Shown: positions 1-12,400 of the stretch, piece after piece | Numbering within the stretch: the first letter of the stretch is position 1 | Layout of the letters: each line of letters starts with the position of its first letter | From: Pelargonium cotyledonis | Lineage: Eukaryota > Streptophyta > Magnoliopsida > Geraniales > Geraniaceae | Direction of reading: 5' to 3' | Assembly (NCBI GenBank): GCA_036897625.1 | Contig: JAYMTA010000869.1 | Span: forward strand, 1-23,496 | Length of the DNA: 23,496 nucleotides | The notes under the pieces: model-generated | What the model saw: only the letters and a program-made list of their open reading frames with translations | What the model was told of the DNA's origin: nothing | The model's database searches: none | Translations under genes and position numbers: made by a program

Positions 1-742
1 GTGGCAATATAATTTATATTTTTTTCACACGTGGCGCTGATGTGGCATTTAAAAAAGTCATAGTTTTCTCGTTAAAAGAAAAAATTGTATAGTTATCTTT
101 TTTACGATAAATTCAAAGCTTAAAATGACAAAATTGATCTATAAAAATACATTTTCAATTTTTTTTTATGAATTCACAATCATCTTGAATTGATGTTTAA
201 GGAGATAAATCATACTTTTTATCACATTGCCCATTTTGTTTGTCCTTACTCTTTGCTCAATGATTCATCAAAATTAACCCCCTCTATTGTTGCTGGCTCT
301 CAACGAGAAAAAAAGAGTAATGATTAAGTATAGAGTAAAATGTATATCAGTTGACTGATATAAAGTTATATCAGTTGCAACTTAACCAAATTAATGAGGT
401 GATGACATCTCATTAAAGCTTCTTGGTATTTATTTCTAGAGGGTTCATTATTGGTAAGGTCAACTCATGAGTCATGTGACTCAAATCCTACAATTTGGGA
501 GAAGTCTAGACACCCATTTGACTTTTGAAATCCAAAGTCAAACCCCTTGAAAGATTAATTCTACACAACTTGGGGTCTTTTCTGGATCACATAATTAATC
601 ACAAAATATGAATTTTTAATTGAAAATTACTTCCTCTTAAAGGCAAATTTAGTGTAACAACTTAGTATGCAACAACTTTGCTTGTACAAAAGTGGTATAC
701 AAAATTTATTTTTTTTTTACAAGTTTAATGAGTCAATAAAAT

Positions 743-794
743 ATATGGTAGAAGTTAGGGTTAGGTGTCGGTCTAAGACCGGATCATACCATAT
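743..794. repeat. Nested hairpin
   Basis: ATATGGTA (743-750) pairs with TACCATAT (787-794), and near its end lies a second inverted repeat CGGTCTAAGACCG (769-781). The cruciform-like design suggests the tip of a small foldback element or LTR remnant. No target duplication was identified. Confidence 0.5.
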
Positions 795-1262
795 CAAACT
801 TATCTACAATTATTATTTTTTTAAAATCAATTGATTAGATAATTGAATTGCTCAAGAATCGGATCAGGTTGAATAAATCGATTTCTATTTAAAATTTTTA
901 GAAAAAAATAAATTAATTGTAATAAGATTGAGTAGGGTGTATAATGATGAAATATATTGTGATAGAAAAATATTTAAAATAGAATACATTTAAAAAAAAT
1001 TAAATTAAAATAGGTTGTAACCGACTTTGAAACAAACCGGACAAACCGAAAGATTATGCAATGGATCATTTGAATCCACTCGTTTTGATTTGGTTGGGTT
1101 TAAATTTTGGTCCGGACTCAGTTATGCCCATATATTTTTCCTAGTCTCTCTCAATCCTATCTAAAACATAAAAATAATGCCATTCTAATTATAGAAGTGT
1201 GATACTTGATCTTTCAGCTTTTCTTGTTTAACACACATTGTTTGTAGTTGATAGTCAAAAAA

Positions 1263-1286
1263 CAAAAACAAAAACAAAAACAAAAA
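1263..1286. repeat. (CAAAAA)4 microsatellite
   Basis: Four perfect hexamer units, preceded by one longer imperfect unit from 1256. Confidence 0.9.
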
Positions 1287-3879
1287 CATAACAGTGCTTT
1301 CTTGAGCTAACATTTCAAATTAGAAATGTTGTAAGTTTTTTTGTGTAAGTGAGAATTGGAAATGATTAACTCGAACTTACCCTAAACCGATTGCGAATTT
1401 CAATTTTTCCATGTCTAGCTCAAAACAATAGTCGACCATTATATTATGTAATCTATACACCAAAAAACTGTACTTCGTGATTCGGATCCAACTTACAAGC
1501 TCTAATAAAGATAATATAGAAGATTTGCCTTGAAAGGTGTACAGATTGAAAAATTGGTCAAATATGCCACTGAAAATTTTGATACTTCCGAATTCAAGTT
1601 GTGAAAAAGATTCATTTTTTTTGGGTCGATAGCTAAACCTACACATTTTACACGTACAACTCAAAAATGTGCATCATGCTTCACTTTGGCTTAGGTTCGG
1701 ATTAAGTTCTTTGAACCCTACCCAATAAAACACGATATGAATCAAATCTGAATCGTCATCTCTATTTTGAAGGTGACAAAGTTTTCGGACTATTTTGCCC
1801 CCACATTGAAATTATTCTCTTTAAGCGACAATAATGACGCCCTGTTCACACTTTACTGATAATTTAAATTGAACTCATGACATATAAACACATATCCTTT
1901 TTGCAGATTCAGGTCACATAAAATATACACAATCAATTTCCGAGATGAATTTGCTATACAATGAGTTTGTAAGTTGAGTTAGGCACATTTTACATACAAA
2001 ACTTAAAACCAGGTCTATCGAATGACTTGAAATTAAGAATGACAATTCGTTTTTATGAATCGTGCTGAACTTATATTATTTTTGTTAAATGAATCACTAT
2101 TGATCAACCCGCTTAATTAATAAATTTTACAATGATACGACAACGTGTACTCTATAGCCACCCACGTGCATAATCAAATCATATGCAAATAAACTAAAAA
2201 GAAATCATATATTTTCTAACCAAAAAAAATATAGAATATAAAAAGGAAGATAGGTTTGGTACATTATAAAGCCAAAGAAAACTATTAAAAATTTAAAATA
2301 AAAATGGAAGCATAGTTGGTCCACTGGCCCTGTAGCATAAAATTGATGCTAGTAGCTTCATGAATAAAAAAAAATGCCCCAATTTTCAAATAAAGTTCAT
2401 GTAGTCCATTTATTTTATTTTATTTATGAACCAATATAAAAAAAATTCTATGTTGAAGCACTACACAATAATCTGTGGAATCTATAGCATCTTCTCAATG
2501 AAATTTGAACAAACAAAAATACTCAAAAAGTGATGATAGTGATTATGATCATATCAACCATTTTTTAGGTCTCACAAAATCCATGTTGACCACAAATTCC
2601 CAAATTTAGATGAGCTCGAATTTCCAAAAATATACTATTTGTTAGGGTTTGAGCTATATTTGAGGTGCTTCCTTTTCACTAAGAATCTTCCAATTTGTAG
2701 ATGATTTTGTTTAGAAGGTTCCATTTTCGTCAAATGGAATTTCGTATTTTGTACGTAGTTTAATTTGAATACCATAAATTCTCATGAACTTTAAGATTTA
2801 TGGACCGAATTCAAATTAGATGGCTCCATCATGCACTTCTTTTTTCACCAACAACATTTGAAAATCTTGAACTATTCATTCAAAAGTATCCTGCTTTCAT
2901 TAAACTCATGAGATTTGAGAAAGACTCGACATTTCACGATCAGGAATATAAAATAATTTGTAGTAGTGATCCTTATAATCATAATGAGATGTTGTAATAT
3001 ATGTCTGAAAGAGAACATAAATTGGTTGAGTCAACGAGAACAAAAACATTTTGATGGTTAAAGATATAAACCACTATTTTTATTAAACTATAAAAGCTAC
3101 TACTATTTTTAAAAGTATTTCAACTAGAAAAACAATATACCGTTGACGGGAAAAACAACAACAACAAGATGACATATTTGTAAATTTGTATTTAATTAGT
3201 GCATAATTACAAATTTATCTCCGAACTTTTTTCAATCTAATCTAATGCTTAATTATGTGATATTATATAACTATCACGTCAGTATAAAATGTAAACCACC
3301 TATCATTTAACAATAAACTCAATTTAATCTAACAATGTGTATTAAATTGAATAAAAAAATCTATGTACTAAATTAATTTTTCAAAGGTTTAGGTACTAAA
3401 ATGAATACTGAGACAAAATTTACAACGAACTGAGGAAGCGTTGAACAAATATTGTTTCTAAAATTAAAAAATAAATATATAAAAGGTACAAATACTATTT
3501 GTGTGGTGGAGACTTTCAAGGAACTAAGGAGAATAATTTAAGAAATGGACGGAAAGGTATGTAAAAGCATATACTTTGTATTGTGAGCCTAATATTTTTG
3601 GAATATAATCTTTATTGAAAACAAAAGATTTGGTTGAATAAATTGCATTTTTATCACTTACACTCTTTTTTGGGTATCAAGAATTTCCTTTCAAAAGGCA
3701 ATAAAAAAAAATTGTATTAACTAAAGTACACTTTTCATACAAATTTTGTACTTCAATCCTGTGACAAAGTGTAAATCAAAACAATGATTAGTTTGAAAAT
3801 AATTGATGGTCTTAACCAAAATAATGTGAACAACTTTAATGTTAAAGTATATGGGTCTAGAATTGTCACATGCCTTCAA

Positions 3880-4015
3880 AAACGAGTTATTTAGTAAGGC
3901 AGCTCTTCTTTCTAAACTTACTCTCTACTCGACTTAATGTAGTTTAAATTCACGACTTTTCGTAAGAAGATGAGTGTCTTAACCATTGAGTATCTTTAGG
4001 TTGGGCCAATGATGT
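3880..4015 (-). mobile_element. Decayed tRNA-derived SINE, minus strand
   Basis: Read on the minus strand, CTCAATGGTTAAGACAC (about 3974-3990) resembles the A-box region of plant tRNA-like SINEs. A weak B-box-like GTGAATTTAAAC follows at about 3942-3953. Ends are uncertain and no target duplication was found. Confidence 0.4.
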
Positions 4016-5589
4016 TACATGTGAGATAATCAACTCAAACTTGCTCGCATGTTTATCAACTCAATATTTCAATAGCCTAGAATAGGAATTATCAGGACAA
4101 CAAATGATGCCCCGTGGAAGATGAGAGTATCAAGTTGGTCAACCCACTCTTAATCCACGTTACGATTATTCTTTGTTAGTTTCAACATGTCTCACCATTT
4201 AGTGAAAAAATACTAGGACCGGAAAAATAACTAATTATGTACACTTATTATTTTATCTCGTCCCAGACTAGACCTGCAACCCGAATTGTTAGGTCTACCA
4301 GTAAGACATCAAATTACAAATTTGAATTGTCTACCAAATATTTTTCATGAGCATCTCTACCTTCCCCACATATGTTCAGAAATTTTTGGCTTGTTTGGCT
4401 ATCACAACACAAATATGTAAAGCATCCACAGTCCACAAGCAAATGCCTTGTGCCATGGGGAATCTTTCTAAATAAATGTATCAAAACACCACATTTTTAG
4501 CAAGGAACCTTAGTAGAAGCATCAATGGAGCCCAAACCTAGCAATTAAACTTTGGATACAAACAAAGATCTCTAAATGCTACAATAAATAATCTGAAAAT
4601 TGATAAATATCTCAATTTTCTATATAAAACGATTTAATTTTAGAGAATAATTAACTTTAAACTAATAATATGTCATCTATGATAAAACTACACTCCTCAA
4701 GCTAGCAATTTGTGTCTTAACATTCTACAAAAACAAGACACGAAACAAACTTGTTTAACACGTACACTTAAACTCCAACTAGTTTTATAGTGTGATAAGA
4801 ACTCACAAACAGAGTTGACAATTTGAATTCAAACCCGCAAACACTCAAAATCTAATCTGACCTAAAACTGAACCGATCCAATCAATTTTTGAACCAGATC
4901 ATATGGGAACACTTAAATACGCTTATTTTACACTTAAAAATATGATATCTATCTAACCCGTTCCAAATCGCTTTTAAATCATGTTCGTATTACTCTTTAT
5001 TGATCTGAACCCGAAAATATCCTACCATCACTGGTCGTAAATATGCATGCAGATTTAGGTCTAGACAGTCAATCTAACATGTCCTAACACAAACCACATT
5101 ACTCAAATAATTCAACAAATCACATAGCACAAAATATTGTTTTTGCCATGTGGAGAAGATCCTAAACAGGGAAGAGGTTGAAGAAGTGTCCAATTGCAAG
5201 AGTGGCTTTTGCTCCACAAGAAAAGGTGTTCCAAATTGTCAATTTGGAGATTGTTAAGCCATCACTCACTACCCATCAAAATCAAAAGCCATTGGTGTTT
5301 GGAGTTAACTTTTCGGTCTTTATATGAAACTAAAAATGGTAGGGTCATGAGACCCACAACTACAAGGGTACCCATCTCCCAAAATTCAATTATCTTATTT
5401 TTGTTTGGTTGCCATTTAATTTTTCTAAGATAAACAGTATGCAGTACTAGATTGTTATTGGAAAAGTTTGGCATTTTTTGGGTAGTACTCATGTTTTATT
5501 TATTTAATATAAAAAAATATAGTATATATATTAAAAGAGAATGATTTAGGGATAAAATGAATAATAAAAAATCAAATACACGGATCTAG
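4016..5589. other. AT-rich intergenic DNA
   Basis: No gene is supported. Around 4830-5060 there is a decayed run of AACCCG, ACCTAAA and CTGAACC words, the same kind of dispersed repeat seen near 1.05, 6.9-7.1 and 21.3 kb. Open frames between 5194 and 5492 are short and overlap each other on both strands without recognisable content. Confidence 0.5.
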
Positions 5590-6000
5590 GCATCAGACAA
5601 AATTTCTGAATTTGAAGGGCTAGAAACTAAGCCAACCCGCGCGAGGCTAGGGTTCAGCTTGAACCAGCAACTATTCGGGTTGAGTTTCCGGTACCTGCAT
5701 TTTGGGCCACTCTACCCACATGCGTGGGGCAGACAGCCAGACACTCAGCACCAGCAAGTTCGTGCCCAAATTGTCTGCTACACCTACAGGCGTGGAGGCA
5801 GACAGCTAGACGCACGGCCATGGCCTGTCTGCATGACGTACAACCAAATTTTGGACTATTTCGTGGTGGATCCTTCTTATATTGACATGTCGATCATTCA
5901 TGTGCTCAGAACATGTATAACTCATCAAGACGAACAACAAAGACAAATGAAGGATGATAGATCCATGAGAGATAACGTGACGGGGCTAAGATAATACTCC
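5590..6000. other. GC-rich island of unknown origin
   Basis: This block is clearly richer in G and C than its neighbours. It has an imperfect direct repeat: GGGGCAGACAGCCAGAC (5726-5742) and GAGGCAGACAGCTAGAC (5795-5811). It also has an inverted repeat GCAGACAG / CTGTCTGC (5798-5805 and 5825-5832) around the palindrome GGCCATGGCC (5816-5825). A plus-strand frame of 111 codons crosses it (5659-5994) but resembles no protein I know. A long-terminal-repeat fragment is my best guess. Confidence 0.45.
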
Positions 6001-9000
6001 GGACGTACACTAATGTCTAGAGATGCTGTCAGATAATACAACGTGCGTTGAGAAAAGATAAAACATATTTTACCTCATTCAATTCTACCCGACATTCTTG
6101 TCGAACAGTCAGGAAACTCTAGACTTCTTACTTAAGCGGCTAAAACACATTCCATTCTAACCAGCATTCCTGTATAGTAACCTAAAAATCAAGTCACTTG
6201 AAAGAAAAACAAAAAAAAAAAAAAAAAAGGAATTTAACAGCAAAAAATCACAACATGGGTGTAAAAGCAAAAGATCGAATAGCATATAATGGATTTATGC
6301 ATGCACATATCAATATCAAAATGGTTGTAACAAGAAAATTGAACTCAATAGATGAATAATTTCATGGAAAAAGACATACCAAAAGATATTGGCAGTGTTT
6401 GGCACCACAAAAACTGTGCTTGGCCAGTACATGACCCATTTGCGCATGCAAATGCATATTATATTCGGGGACCGATGCTGAAGATTTTCTGCTATGCAAT
6501 TTTGATGCAAAAAAGTTCAGTCCATCTCATGTGCTCTCACAACCCTACTTCATGGTCCACATTTTGTTAGTGGTTGTAGCTTCAACTTATCCCATTTCGA
6601 CAATGATAAGATAGACGTAGACATAGATGTACGTATGTTGTTCTAAATACCCATATGCTTCACGTTCATATGACCGCAATGATATTAAATAATGGAATAT
6701 GTTTCTATATATAAAAAATCATTACGTATGTAGTTATGTGTAGATACTATTGGAGAATGTATAAACTACTTAGTAGTTAATGAAAGGGGGCGATAAACTT
6801 ATTTTCAAGGGTTAAATATGTAATGTTCAAAACACAGAAATATGAAAATGAGAATTTCTCCCCCAAAAAAAATTTTAATTAAATTAAATTTCGGATCAGA
6901 TTTGTTCGGGTTTGGATGGATAAAATCTTATCCGAAGGGGATTCAAATCCATTAGTATCGGATTTCGAAATTTAGACTAAAATGTGCAAATTCTTGCAGA
7001 TTTGCCCAATTCAACCTGTATTTTTATAGGATATATAGTTATATACAGTCCAACTCAAAAATGGGTTGGATCGGTTTAAAATCGGATTGGATTTAGAATG
7101 ACAGCGGGTTTGGATCCGAATTGCCAGTTCTATTCCCAATATATTCATCAAACTCCTAGTTTCTGACCAAGGAACAAAAGTAAAGTTAAACAGTCTCTCT
7201 GAGCCAAGAACCAAACAAAAGGCCACTACCAATAGTGTAATCTCAAACTATATTGTTAATATGTTGATGGTTTTCATTTCGGTGACTTACCATTTTGACA
7301 AATAACTAGTATTCAACGATCATTAGCTCCTATTTGTAAGTAAGGTTTGTTGATCACCAACTACACTAAAGTTTAAGTTGACGGTTGAAAGGCCAAGACT
7401 ACTTTTATACTCTATCACACTCGCTCATGTGCAGGCTCGATAACGCTTTGCACGTGGTTTATGCAAAGGTCTTCTTCTTGTCTACTGTTGGAATTTTAAC
7501 TTACTTGTTTTTAAGATTAAGCTACAAACTGTCTATATACTATTCACTATCTTCTGTTTTGATCCCTGAATTTTGTTCTGATCCTATAAAGTTCGTAAAT
7601 CTTTTTTCTATTCACTATTTAGCCCAAAATATGGCGATATTATTGCCATTTTGTCCTTTCTGTTAAATAATCTAGCAAAATCAGTTTGTGTGCACTGGCA
7701 AATCTTTCTGTGAATTATTGTAGTCACATGAGAATCACGTGACAATATCACCTTCTTTGTCCACATCATCACCCACTACGCATTGGACTACATAGGAATA
7801 AAATAGAACAAATTGGATAGTACAAGCTCTACTTTGAAACAATTTCCTTTTATGACTCAAATTTGTGATCTAGATCTACAAACCGGTGATACTATGTGGA
7901 AAATCAACTCAACAAAAAGTTAAAACTTAAAAGCCTCAATATTAACTTTAAAATATTAGCTCAATCTCATCAGAGGTACTGAGGAGACACCACTTTGTGT
8001 AAGTGCAGTTCACACAAGGCTGAGTTCGGATAAAACAACCAGTCACTTCCCTAATATTATTGGATCAACTTGCTGGCTGCTGCAACAATTCTTGCACAGC
8101 CATGTACGGACACATAATTCTGAGTGGCCATTATCTTCTGCTTCTGCAGAGTAATTACCGGCCCACACACGCATATAAAGTTCCTAGTACTAACGTTCTT
8201 TTAGCATAACTTAAGGTCAATTATTTATCGCACGTCTCTTCCAAAAAGGTTGTTGTTTCTTCATTGATAGGAGTACTATATTTCCCACAAACTACAACCC
8301 TCTCATTTCCTCTCTTTTGGCATATGGGTATCCGTTTAGTGATCACTGCCCTGTAAAGAACCAAAAAAAGATAGGAATTGACTTGAGTTAACCTAAAACA
8401 AACACTACTAAAATTTCAGCAATCAGCGCAATTAATTACTAATTAAACGACGGTGATAGAGTAAGACTTGAGGGATTAGGTAGGGACTTTAGTCCCTCGC
8501 TAAATTGATCCCAGCTAAATTAATCCAAGCTAAATTTAGCAAGTCAATTTTGAACATGGCTAAATCCCTTGCTAATTTAGCGAGGGGATGAACATGAGCT
8601 ACGACAACGCTTGAACTAATAAAGGAGATAACATTAGGTGTGATAGAGTGGGGAGAGGAATATGAGTAAAGGATCCTAAAGAGTTTGGAAAATGGTTTGG
8701 TTGTTCTTATTGTTGACATTGGGGACACAATTTGTTTGGAATGTATTGAAGTCATAGATTGATAACTCTTCGACCATTTCATTGCATGAACACAATCTAT
8801 TAGCGAACTTCAGTTTGTTGTAGAAAGAGATTAGACAAAACACAAACTAGCACCAAATGCTGTCCACTTAGGACACATATACATTAGCACAAGTTTGGGG
8901 TAACTTGAACAAGACAACACCTCAATTTTCATTACACCACATATTTGGCTAAGCAAATATGCTTTTACGCCTAGCAACGCAAACATAGCATGAGATGGAA

Positions 9001-9481
9001 ATGACCCTTGCCATTTCTATTTGCATATCACTGATATAGTGGGATTTAAATCATCTTGAATTATAGATGAATTATGCAAAAGATGTGAATTTTGCCCAAT
9101 TACGGGCAAAGAGTTGACAAGCATATATAGTTGACCTCTCGGTTCTAATGTAGTGGAGGTTAACTCCACTAAAATGTTGAACTACGTGTTTAATTCTCTC
9201 ATGCCTATAGTTAACCAGATACTAGACTTTCCACAAATCTTTAAACATGGGTGTCGGTACGATGCGATGTTTAATTTCTAGTGCATAAACAAGAGATCAT
9301 GCCAGTTGGTTGCAGTTAAATCAACGGCCGACAAAGGTAATGAGCATGGTGGGTTATCAGTCATTCATAATTATGGTGAAAGAAACTAGATCCAACCACA
9401 ACAATCCATTATACAGAATATATAAGTAACAGGAAAAAAATAGGCTAGAACAGATAAAGAGAACACGCCTAATTAAGCAGA
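6001..9481. other. AT-rich intergenic DNA downstream of PFD6
   Basis: No gene is supported. Contents: a diverged direct repeat (CATTCAATTCTACCCGACATTC / CATTCCATTCTAACCAGCATTC type) between 6070 and 6175, a run of 18 A at 6211-6228, decayed GGTTCGG/GGATCG-type repeat words at 6890-7110, a foldback at 8493-8586, and a hairpin AGTGGAG-GTTAA-CTCCACT at 9152-9170. The part just below 9482 should hold the PFD6 3' untranslated region. Confidence 0.5.
8493..8586. repeat. Foldback with GCTAAATT repeats
   Basis: CCCTCGCTAAATT (8494-8506) pairs perfectly with AATTTAGCGAGGG (8574-8586). Between them GCTAAATT or a close variant recurs four times. It looks like the end of a small foldback element; no target duplication was found. 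Confidence 0.55.
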
Positions 9482-12400
9482 TTATGCCTTGGCTTTTCCG
9501 GCCTGAAGAGATTGAATCTTCTGTTGTAACTTAAAGATCTGCAAGATGACAGAAACAATGGAAACGATGTATATGTACAAGTCAGGTACAGGAGACGTAT
9601 GCTCGAGTCATAAAACTTAGTGATGTTATGCCTCTACACCAGACTAATAAATTGCTAACCAAGTTATGCACAATGAAACGGAAAAGTAAAATACATGTAT
9701 ATCAAATGTATTTTATAGCAGAAGTTAAAGCATACAAACTATTCAATTTTGCATAGATACTCTCTTTGATAAACATCTGTTTCACAAATAGCTACATGGC
9801 ATCCAAGTTTCAATCAATTTGTATTAAAAAATAATCCAAAAGAGCAACAATAACCATAAAAGATAGAAATAACAGAATTTAATATGAAGCCATAAATGTT
9901 GTTGATGTATAACTGGAGTCTCAGTTAACACTGAAGATGCTGCCTAGCTTGGCGCTGCATGCATATGATTCAGGCCAAGATTTGACATATATTCACATTG
10001 CTAACTTAGTGACAACTATGTTGAGTGACCAAATTCATGTAAGGAATTTTAGAATTGTACACAAGCAAACAAGCAGTGTAGCAAGACAGCGAAGGAGCTA
10101 AATTACTACTACAGATGATCAAGCCCTCAGAACTGTTCATTAAAATCATTAATCATACCTAAATTAAGTTAAAATGCCACTTTTGACAAATTTGATGGTA
10201 GGAAAATTAGTTGATATAGGATAAATTACTTGAAGGAGAATCTATGAGATCAAATTTGATGAATTACAAAAAGTTGTTAGTGAGGCTGACAATCTTATTA
10301 GAAAGTACACATGTACACCTTAGATTAAGAATATTATTATTTTCATTTAAACAATACGCCTATTTGCTATCCAGAATGTTTCTTTTTGTACTAGAAATAA
10401 AAATTAAATGCAACATTTTGCTTTAAGAAAAAAAAAACTGTTTCTTTTTGCAACATCATATATTTACGAAATAAGGGACTTCAGAAAATAAGGTGGATTA
10501 CATATATACGGAACAGGAAGAAAAACTAGACACTGTTAAAACCTGTGCTCTTGTATAAGTGGAGAATTCCACATAGGTGCTTCTTATCACCAATAGGCCC
10601 ACAATCTACTTAGACTAAATGAGTTTTAAGTAGACTTGTATAAATCAATAACAAATAACAAAAACTCAAATGGACTACATGGGTTTCACAATATTAGCAT
10701 AAAATTTTCTATTAACCGTCACATTCATTTGCCGGTACAAATACATAACTAAAGTGAGCTCAAATCAAAAGATAGATATGATGACAGTGCAATTAAATTT
10801 ATATGGGAAAAGTAGCAATACGAACCGCTTCTTTCTTGCTATTTTGTTTCTCTTCCAAATCCTGTAGTGTTGCGTCAAGTCTCTTTCTGTTGACACAAAT
10901 TTGAAGTCAAGGATGCGAAGAAATCATATAAAAGGTGGACACAAAGAAAATGAATAGAAGAAAATGGTAGCAAATGGTAGAGAGATAATGTACACAGTTT
11001 TCCACAGCAAAAGCATAAGAAAACATGTGACAAGATGCACCAGAACACATCTGAGTAAAGACGGTATCAACGAATATCCACAAACTGAATAATCTAGGAA
11101 TGAAAACACCAGAGGTACAGAAAAAGCCAAACTATATTTTTATGGATTTGCATGAAATGTAACAATACTCCACAAATAAAGCAATAGCAAATAGCTTGTG
11201 AATTGTGAAACAGTGCTTTGCATTCTTCCTTTCAGTTAATCCCACTTTATTGATCAAGTAGAGAGGAAACTATCAATCTTGGGTATGTATGTTAGTTGTC
11301 AGATCCGTACACATACTGAGGTATGCTTGATTTACCATATCTTGATTTTGTATCCTCTAAGAGGCATTTTTATTTTTTATTCACTCTTGTTAGATTTTGA
11401 TCTTTTCGGTAGTGTTGTGTTTTCAGGCTAAAAAAAGGTTTTTCGAGCTTAATTGACACATTAATGAAAGATGAGAGGATTGGAGTTGGGAAAAAAAGGA
11501 AAGTTTGGAGATGGAGCAATGTTGTCAATTTGACATCTAAAGAGTAATTGAGAATTCTGTATCTTTCTAGATTCCGAATAAAGTCGAGGTCTCCACAAAA
11601 AATGTAGGGGACTTTTCAAGCTTTCCGCAATGGGCTTATAAGCGTGAATCCATTCCATTTGGGCTCAAATAGACGTCTGCGCTGTAATAGCTTATTATGA
11701 TTTGCTGTCAAACAGCACGGCAGTACTCACATGTAGCACAGCGTGCATTATCGCTTTAAACCAACTGCCTATAACTATACTTTGTGATGAGGGTTTCTGA
11801 GTAACTTTTTACAGATTTTCTTCATTATATAGAGGTTTAGAGTGAGAGTAAGGTTTGAGAGAGAGAGAGAGTTTGGATGAGAGATTTAATCTAGAGCTTC
11901 ATTGCAATCACCATTGGTGGTCATAGAAGTGAATTAGTGAAACAAACACAATTGGAGGACATAGAAGTGAAAGAAAAAAAAAATGCAAGGCATCCGGAAG
12001 CTTTTATAATGACTTTGTATGATTGTGTCTCATTGTTAGTACACATTCATTACAATCTTCAAGACATAGTATTATGTCACAAACAATATCCAAGCAGCCA
12101 ATATGAGCCAGAGTGCAATTTTTACAACTCAAGAGCTCTAGCACATACCAACATTCATAGTGCTGGTCATGAACGAACTAAAAGAATCAATTCACCAGAC
12201 ATATCAACCTTGACATCTCAATTCACAATCGCATCAACTTGAATCTTCAACTTTCCAAACAAAAATAGAAATGAAAATGGTCAAGTAATAGAAACATACA
12301 ATTCAGCAGACATGTATTCGATTCTCTTCCGCACATTGGCATTTGCCTCTGCCAAATCCTGATTCACAAGCACCGGACCAATCAATTTGTACACATTTGC

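Larger units (their letters stand above)
1..3869. other. AT-rich intergenic DNA without a recognisable gene
   Basis: No open frame here has recognisable protein content. Contents seen: CGCTGATGTGGC at 35-46 (also in the foldback element at 14.5 kb), a nested hairpin at 743-794, a (CAAAAA)4 microsatellite at 1263-1286, and a decayed stretch of AACCGG/GGTTGGGTTT words near 1020-1130. Confidence 0.6.

Noticed and set aside
6211..6228. Run of A as the tail of a processed pseudogene or retrotransposon
   Set aside because: No coding remnant or target duplication was seen upstream, so it is left as a simple repeat.
7385..7666. 93-aa plus-strand hydrophobic frame
   Set aside because: AT-rich DNA often gives Leu/Phe/Tyr-rich frames. 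There is no homology, promoter or splice support.
8489..8782. 97-aa minus-strand frame as a transposase remnant
   Set aside because: Its end is encoded by the GCTAAATT foldback repeat, and the rest shows no catalytic motif of any transposase family I know.
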